A DNA stretch of 64,000 bases, taken from contig NW_002060968.1 of the NCBI RefSeq assembly GCF_000150275.1, positions 703,185-767,184 on the forward strand, in the 5' to 3' direction. Numbering within the stretch: the first letter of the stretch is position 1; each line of letters opens with the position of its first letter. Below are positions 51,422-64,000 of the stretch, one piece after another. The notes under the pieces were generated by a model, which saw only the letters and a program-made list of their open reading frames with translations, ran no database searches and was not told where the DNA came from. A program made the translations under genes and the position numbers. This stretch comes from Trichoplax adhaerens (taxonomy: Eukaryota; Placozoa; Uniplacotomia; Trichoplacea; Trichoplacidae).

Positions 51422-52175
51422 CTGACATGAAAGACGGATGGTCTGCTACTAAGTAGCATTCTAGTCAAGAACTGGTGACATTAATTTTGCTATTCATATA
51501 GTCTTTGTTACGGCTTCGGACTTTCTTCGATTGTAACTGATAACGAACGACGGATGGTCTGCTACTGAGCAGCATTCTAGGCCAGGACTGGTGACATTAG
51601 TTTTGCTATTCATTTGATCATTGTTCTGGCTTCGGACTTTCTTCGAATGTAACTGATAGGAAAGACGGATGGTCTGCTACTAAGCAGCATTCTAGGCAAG
51701 AACTGATGACATTAATTTTGCTATTCATATAAACCTTGGACAGGTGTACTGATAGGAAAGACGGATGGTCTGCTACTAAGCAGCATTCTAGGCAAGAACT
51801 GGTGACATTAATTTTGCTATTCATATAAACCTTGGACAGGTGTACTGATAGGAAAGACGGATGGTCTACTACTAAGCAGCATTCTAGGCAAGAACTGGTG
51901 ACATTAATTTTGTTATTCATATGGTCATTGTTCTGGCTTCTGACTTTTTTGGATTGTAACGGATAACGAACGACGGATGGTCTGCTACTGAGCACTGAGC
52001 AGCATTCTAGGCAAGGACTGGTGACATTAGTTTTGCTATTTATTTGGTCATTGCTCTGGTATGATGTAAGATTGAGTGTAAAGTATCGATACAGTTCCAC
52101 ATGATCACAGTCTAGTTTTATTACCAAAAATGGATGATTCATTTCCCGCTGCAATTCTAGAGTCTCGCAATACTA

Positions 52176-52310
52176 CAACGTATAGTATACAGAGTACAGT
52201 ACTGTATCCTGTATCGAGTGACTGTACACTGTACGGTATTGTACCGTACTGTACAGTGTACAGTGTACAGTACAAGAAGTTAGTACTGTAATGATACTGT
52301 ACTGTATGAG
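52176..52310. repeat. second ACTGTAC/GTACAGT motif cluster
   Basis: Overlapping TACTGTAC, GTACAGTGTACAGT and similar near-palindromes fill about 135 bp, closely resembling 485-672 in motif and density. It lies between the second minisatellite and the AFG2A start codon, about 125-260 bp upstream of the ATG, so it could also be part of that promoter region. Confidence 0.7.
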
Positions 52311-52433
52311 CCTGAGGTGAAGCAATCGACAAGGCCGCTGCCAAGACTAAAATGCCGCAAAGAAAGCTAATTGCTAGTTCGCAATCAATTCAGCTCAAGA
52401 TTACGGTTTAGAAGAGACTATTCAAGTTGATTG

Positions 52434-57806
<5,373 letters not shown>

Positions 57807-58192
57807 TCCAGAATCAGCATTATAAAATAGTTCTCTTTATATCATGTGCTTTAAAAAGTACCGTAGAGTATAATCTCATTTATATTTTAAGTAATGAAAT
57901 ATGAAGATTAGACCGCACATTAAATAATTTCTGTATTTGTATTTACTGCTTTTAAAGTAACAAGATTTATAGATTATTAAGCACAGATTATAGATTTACT
58001 CTAAGTATTTATAAATGGTGAACGTTCGCACGATTATTGATTGAGGCTATTTAAGGTCAGACGTGTCAATACTGCTGCGTGTAGTTCAAGTGCCTAAAGG
58101 TAAACATAAACATATGTAAACAAATTACTGGATATTTTGTTAGATACTAATTCGAATTGGTTTGGCGATTGTAGCTAATTATGATGCAGAAC
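57807..58192. other. short convergent intergenic space
   Basis: About 390 bp separate the AFG2A stop from the polyadenylation signal of the CLHC1-like gene. I see no clear AATAAA on the plus strand here. It must hold the AFG2A 3' untranslated region, so the two transcripts may overlap. Confidence 0.5.
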
Positions 58193-58198
58193 TTTATT
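58193..58198 (-). terminator. polyadenylation signal AATAAA of the CLHC1-like gene
   Basis: AATAAA on the minus strand lies 22 nt past the TAA stop at 58221-58223, a normal distance for a compact 3' end. Confidence 0.65.
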
Positions 58199-58220
58199 CA
58201 ACGAAGCAATTTCTATTTGT

Positions 58221-61200
58221 TTATGGTCTACGTACAATTTCATGTAGTCCTAAGTTTGCTGCGATATGTATAACTTGTTGCCACTGCCGTTGGGTTACAC
58301 TGTGATATTTTTATCACAAACCATTCAATTGTGTTAATCGGGAAACACAGATTTAATGCTATTACTTTGTTATCATAACTGGCAATTACAAGACTTACGA
58401 TATCTCTTGAATTACGAGAGGTAATAAATTCGAATTTGTCTCATCGTAGATGAACTAGTAAGATGAAAATTAGTAAAAGTTAAAGCTATGTTATTTAAGC
58501 AGTAAAGCTAACAAATCAATTCATTCTATGTTCATTTCCTCAAAAATTTAATTTTGTATACTTACTTGCAGCAGATTTTCAATAACATCCCATTTATTTA
58601 AGTCATGCAATAAATTAACAACCTACAGTATTATCAATCACGGACAGTAGGAGAATAATTATATTAGTAAGCATGCTGACATCTAAGAGTAGTGTAGCAT
58701 GATTTTCTCTATCATGAATAAGAAAATACCTGATGTACTGAAAGTGGAGCAAAGCTATTTGATTCTCTTCGGCATAATAATTTACTAACTTCGAATACAG
58801 GAAATTCGGATAACAATTGCGTAAAGTCTGTAATTTAATGTTTCAGCTTGAAGTTATTGACAATGGTTAAATAATCTCGTATATTTTTATCATGGTGGTT
58901 ACAAATAGACTCGATGGTAAAGCTGTATTTCAGTTCATTGTATCAATAAAGAATTTCTAGGTTATTATAGCAATTGAAATCCAAAGAGCATACAATATGA
59001 ACGGGTAAAATTTATAAATTTTTTGCTTTACCTTTAATTGTATAATTAACTTCTTGACAATATGCAAGTAGATTCTGATATAGGCCACGCTTATGGTAGC
59101 AGTGAGTAACTTTTTTGTGACATTCACATTGTGAATAAATACTTTGAGCCAGTGTCACATACATGGTATATTTTCTAAACGGATGAATAGCCCTATTAAC
59201 AAAATCGCTATTTGTAGTATTTGAAATATCGCTAAATACTTACTTAAGATCGGTTTCATTATTAGAGAAGCTTAAGATGATATCTCCCATGACTTCGCTT
59301 AGAGTCAACTATTGATGGAATCAATATTAAAAAATCAAGCCCTTACTATCATTTCTCAGCATTACTTTTTTGCTAATAGCTATATATAGTATTTGACAAT
59401 TTAGCGCAACATATTTTCTTGGATGAGAAATAAAAATTTCATATTTATTAATTACGAATGAGTACCAAAGATGATACTAGTACCTGTCCTTGGGCAATCC
59501 AGTGGACAACAAGATCATCTCTTCCTATAACATGATTGATAAAGGATCAGAAATGACTTCAAGATAGGAGATGCAATGAAACTCTACTTTTGCAATTTCA
59601 TCAGCTCATCTTAACTCTCGTCAGTTGAAGAACTGCTAGTGCATTGCAACTACTCAAGTAAACAGACGATATCATATATCACAACTATTTAAGAATCCAC
59701 GCGAATAAAGATATGGACCTTCAGTTAAAGCACAGTTGATGTACTCGATGGAATCATTTACAGTTGGTCTGTGGCTAACCGCTTCCGCAGAAGACATAAT
59801 CGCTTCGCAATATGCTAGCAAGGGTGATCTACAGTATAATATCAAAATAACATATGCATTTTAATTGTTAGAAAAGGCCGTTTACATTAAACTATTACAG
59901 CCAATTATTGCAGATTATCTTTAGGGAAATCTACATAAACATTGTACTGCTCTTGCTGATTGATATTACATTGAGAGATACAATCCCTTGGAAGTATGCT
60001 GTGAAATGTAATTTACCTGAGTGCTTATTATAAAGATATTAGCTTACCTGCAACTTGCTTGTTTTTTCGCTTCTTTAAATCGATTCAAAGTTTGCGTCGT
60101 CCTTAGAACTCCCTGATCAAAATTTAAAACAATTTATTACACTTTCTAATTGTTAGCGTTATTATCTACTTCATACATGATAGAAATTAGACACTAACCC
60201 TTGGAGAATTAGCAGCATGGATAGCGGCCTGTTCATAATGCTTATCCTGAAATAGCTAAAAAAATAATAATTGTGAAATTGTATGAAATATAAGGCATTA
60301 CATTATTATTTTCGTTAATGATTAGTGGTGTAGCCGAACTTCCTAAGGCTACTGTGATAACAGGGAATTACATACCACATTAAAGGCTTCAATATATTCC
60401 AAAATAATTTCAGCTTCTTTTTCCTTTGTAGGATCCTAAATGATGTTATAAGGTTAAACAACTTAAACTCTCGTAACTATATTCCGAAGCAATTACATGT
60501 TACATGCTTAAACTGCGGAAGGATCATTCTAATACCATGGATAAATATAAATTCCATATTTCAACTTTATATTGACATCACTGTAGTTAAACAATTTTAA
60601 TAATGAATAAGTAAACAATGAAACTTACGTCCTCATCAAATAAATTACTTTTGGCCATTTGCAGATCATAAGTTCCGTGATAAGATTCTAACATGGTTAA
60701 TTTATTAAAGTTTTACAACCATACCGCATCATTTTAACAAAATAGTCGTACTACTGCGATAATATTAGTCTTTAGCTCATGTAACTTCTGCAGATGTCAT
60801 AAGCTTTACCATACATTGTTAGAATGTTCGAAAACATATAATTATAGATATGAAATGAACATTGTGATATAGTGACCAGGCATTCTGGATTTAAAGTTAG
60901 GATTTAATGATAAAAAAACCTAACGTACCTATAACGTTTTTGAGAACTTTTAAAGTAGACTCAAAATCAATTAAAGACTCATTGGAACCACTTTGTAATA
61001 AACAAGTCTGCAAAGCCTTGATTACAAATAAGTATCAGAACGATAAAATGTTTAGATAAATCAATGGTGGTTTAAAAGTAGTAATTTCTAATAAAATGGG
61101 CTTATATGACGAATATTTACGAATAATATGCAGGCATAAAATTTCATCTTTTACCTCACTCGCTACTTTATACATATGCCCCTTAATGGCTAATTGCTGA

Positions 61201-63146
61201 TGATCATCGACAATGCCTCGATAATTATCCTATGTTATGAACCAGGTTATATCCCACAGACAATAAAATATTTTAAAAGATCATATGAGTTACTGTTGCT
61301 ATGCTTTTCTCCAATTCACACAATTAATATGATTTCATCAATGCATGGATTACTTAGGCGTAATTGTACCTCCTTAGTCGCCCACTGCTTCTTCAGGGTT
61401 GCTTGAATTTCTTTAGAAGCAAATCTATCATATGAATTTGTGAAATAATGTTTAAAAGTTTTAGATACAAGTTTTATCAACTTATTGATGGAGAGAATAA
61501 ATTGCAGCAATTTTAAATATTTCTTACTTTATATTTTCTGTATCTTTTATTTCTTGAATATCCGATTCGCATTTATCTAACTATAGCACACAGATTACCA
61601 AATTAAATGTAGCGAATAAATGCAATGATGTAACCATATTGTCTTAGTTGAATATTTACTTCCTGCCGTAATGCTTTAACATTATCAACGTCCTTTTTCG
61701 ATATTCCTGGAGCATATCCCAAAAAATTTTTTTCAAGCTTGGTAACTACTTTCTTATTAATTGTCCTCATTTCTGAAATAAAATAAAATCTCAGTAACCA
61801 TTTATCACTAGCATTTCTAGGTATTTGCTTAGAAATTAAAATACTACTGCAATTTTTGGCTCGTTGTTTTGGATTATAAAAGAAATACTATTTGTTTTGT
61901 AAACTAATAATTGATATACCTCGGTCTTTACGGATGATATCATTCCTCTTTTTTCTAGGAATATAGGTAAAATCATGAAATTACTATATGCAATTAGCAA
62001 TACGAAAGCGTAGTGATCAAATTTCAAAACAATTAGTTGCTGATTACGTTTCTTCCTCCATCGCAGCTCTTAGCCTATGTTTTAAGTTGGTAGGAGCGAT
62101 GAAAATGATTAATTTATTATAAACAATTAGTAAAAAATTACGGAAATAATATCGATGCACTATGATACCGTTTGTTGTCAGCCTCGATATAATCTAGTTT
62201 TTTCTTTAATTCTGCTTCACGTTTATAATAATTTCTTAATTGATAAAAACATTGGATCAAACATTCGAATAAAGAAATAATAATATATTTTTTAAAACTG
62301 CTCAGATCACAATCTTAAAATCTCTGAATTAGAAAATTGAAATTATTACCCTAGAGTAGCCTGAGTGTAAGTTAAAGACTTTAGTTTAGACGCAGATAGT
62401 ATGGCCTCTTCCTTTTCTTGTTCTAAATGATCGATGACATTTTCGTATTGGGCCTATATTTTTAAATAGCCAAGTTAATGCCATGTAAATTTTAAAATAC
62501 TTCTACCAGCTTTTAAAAGGTGTCATTTTGTTATCTAACGCTTTTACAGCACCTTAATAATAGCAAGGATATCTTTATAGGATGTAACATGTTCAAGTAG
62601 GTGTCCTAGAACTTGCTTATGTACCAAAAACCTCTTCTAAAATATCAGTAGACGGATCGGTTAAAAGTACTGTCAAATTTTATGATATAAAATTTGCTGC
62701 AATCTGTATGATCCTTTCAAAAGTATTTATTTTACATATCTGTAACAAGCATATCCTATTAAAGCAAACTTATTGTTCGAAATAAGACTCATTTCATCAA
62801 GTACGTTTCCTATTACTTACTTTTCTAGATTGGTGATCAGAGTTCGACGTGTTCTTGACTTTTTCTAATTCCTATATTTAATGAAGCGGCAATGATGCAT
62901 TGTCATAAAAGTTACTGATTAAGCAGATTATATTGAATGTAAAATAAATGACTTTAATACCTAAAGTACCACTCATAAAATAAAATGTTAAAGTTCTTAT
63001 ACCTGGTCTAATATATTTTGAAGACGTTTAATAGATTGCTTTTCTTTATCTTCAACTCTATCTTCTCCATGGTCAAAGTTCCCTATCTCATCAATAATAG
63101 GAGATAATAGTCTCGGTCTTTCCCTGGGTACTTTAAAGTTTTCCAT
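58221..63146 (-). CDS. CLHC1: clathrin heavy-chain linker domain protein, CLHC1-like, about 26 exons
   Basis: Exons in coding order: 63003-63146 (start, MENFKVPRERPRLL), 62821-62864, 62632-62669, 62553-62615, 62350-62453, 62169-62234, 62048-62074, 61920-61954, 61660-61772, 61528-61580, 61370-61424, 61155-61196, 60929-61016, 60629-60687, 60376-60435, 60199-60255, 60048-60112, 59719-59828, 59484-59524, 59244-59308, 59051-59174, 58862-58909, 58681-58827, 58566-58622, 58399-58454 and 58221-58299 (TAA). The sum is about 612 codons; human CLHC1 is near 590. The first half is charged and coiled-coil-like (VIDHLEQEKEEAI, NYYKREAELKKKLDYIEA). The second half has the clathrin-linker signature: AFNV, LFQDKHYEQAAIHAANSPR, GVLRTTQTLNRF, then helical repeats with SPLLAYCEAI and DDLVVHWIAQGQ. 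Molecular function of the family is poorly known. Weak points are the junction of exons 2 and 3 (phases do not match, so an exon or boundary is missing) and the edges of the 59051 and 58862 exons. Confidence 0.85.
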
Positions 63147-64000
63147 ACTATTTTAATTAATGCAGAAATAAAACTTTTAGTACATGTTTTACGTTATATA
63201 CGATAAGTTTAAATCATCACCCAAGCTTTCGTATTGTAATGAAAAATCGTGTTAGTAATTTATGTCATTAGAGACACATTAGATTAACTAATAATTTAAT
63301 GGGTATTTCTATGTCTTTAATGGGAAAACTACTTAATGGATACTACGACATGATTGAAATAATATTCAAATGTCTATCGTTTCAGAAATTGTACTGCGAG
63401 TGACGTCCTGATACTCATGCTAAATAAACGGTTGGGTAATAAAAACATGGCTATTACAGACACATCATTGAAAAAGCTCTATACTTAATGAAAGGAATAG
63501 GGATAGCGTTTGATAATCCTAATTTTATGATATTTAGAAGAAGGTATTCGTACAAAATCTAAGAAACACAGGCAAAATTTTTGAGTTTTAACCCGCATTT
63601 ATAACCAATGAACGTGCTTGATGATTACCACTATAAACAACACAAAATCGAAAATGATAAAAGTTTACTGCCCGACATGTATTTTATAGCGCCGTGCCTA
63701 CTATGCAACACCTAATGTTGACTATTCCCTCATCATTAGCAGTCCTTAATAACTAGCTAGTTACAAACCCAGATTTTACTGAAATATGAATCAATTTCAT
63801 AATAATTTAGCTACATAAAGCATTACGGTATTTTGCATTTCTTAGATGGGGTTCCAAAAGTATACAAACTTTCATGAAGATAATGTCATATCATAGAAAA
63901 ATAAGTTATCGTTTAATTCTAAGAGACTATTATCAAACGATAGCAATGTTAAGTTTATTACTAAAAAGCCATTCTACATAAACCACAAGCGAATTACATT
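63147..64000. other. 5' flank of the CLHC1-like gene
   Basis: It should contain the promoter and leader of the minus-strand CLHC1-like gene. No clear TATA box or further exon is evident. Confidence 0.4.

Larger units (their letters stand above)
50375..52065 (+). repeat. ~97-116-bp minisatellite, about 8 units, interrupted by two insertions
   Basis: Each unit contains TCTGGCTTCGGACTTTCTTC, GATTGTAACTGAT, AAGACGGATGGTCTGCTACT, GAGCAGCATTCTAGGCAAG and TGACATTAGTTTTGCTATTC. Once the two insertions (50562-50730 and 50834-51421) are removed, spacing is about 115 bp, with two shorter units of about 97 bp near 51745-51841. The minus strand stays open for 178 codons (51618-52154) simply because the units keep frame, repeating Cys-rich phrases such as SSCLECCLVADHPSFLS. 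I treat this as a non-coding array. Confidence 0.88.

Noticed and set aside
51618-52154. 178-codon minus-strand ORF with Cys-rich repeats
   Set aside because: It is the reverse strand of the ~115-bp minisatellite; units keep frame by length, and there are no signals or domains beyond the repeat.
59930-60010. Extra CLHC1-like exon with open frame
   Set aside because: Direct joining of 60048-60112 to 59719-59828 keeps frame and the family motif (SPLLAYCEA), whereas inclusion leads to a stop.
61316-61510. 64-codon minus-strand ORF as a small gene
   Set aside because: It is CLHC1-like exon 61370-61424 extended into its introns.

Overview
This is AT-rich eukaryotic nuclear DNA carrying animal gene families (a rhodopsin-class GPCR, AFG2A/SPATA5, COMMD6 and a clathrin-linker protein of CLHC1 type). 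The introns are short (mostly 50-300 bp) and the exons small. A placozoan such as Trichoplax or a relative fits best, but that is inference from style and content; no species marker was seen. There is one scaffold gap (N at 30295-30344) and one isolated N (30217).

Layout. 1-2300: a short unplaced stretch, a cluster of ACTGTAC/GTACAGT motifs, then a 78-bp minisatellite. 2300-12400: AT-rich DNA without recognisable genes, holding one solo LTR. 12496-13680 (minus): a single-exon class A GPCR. 13.7-37.9 kb: a gene-poor block with solo LTRs, two degenerate ~100-bp tandem arrays and the gap, whose right side repeats sequence from its left side. 37993-45807 (plus): a secreted, repetitive peptide precursor made almost entirely of microexons. 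47753-50241 (minus): two closely spaced genes, COMMD6 and an unidentified upstream gene. 50375-52065: a second minisatellite carrying a small TA-flanked inverted-repeat element and a solo LTR. 52434-57806 (plus): AFG2A in about 26 exons, in frame throughout (876 codons). 58221-63146 (minus): a CLHC1-like gene in about 26 exons, converging on AFG2A.

The most notable find is the peptide precursor. After a three-exon signal peptide, 12 near-identical 21-nt exons (ending in Phe then Lys-Lys) alternate with 3-, 9- or 15-nt exons. All are phase 1 at both ends and sit in a ~239-bp tandem unit. Splicing them gives a chain of short peptides ending in -LF or -FF separated by KK or KR, typical of a neuropeptide or secreted-peptide precursor. 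No long ORF marks this gene, so standard gene finders would probably miss it.

The other genes are housekeeping and do not form one pathway: AFG2A acts in 60S ribosome maturation, COMMD6 in the Commander/CCC endosomal complex, and the CLHC1-like protein carries a clathrin heavy-chain linker. All multi-exon models were assembled by eye from splice signals and frame; exon edges need transcript support.
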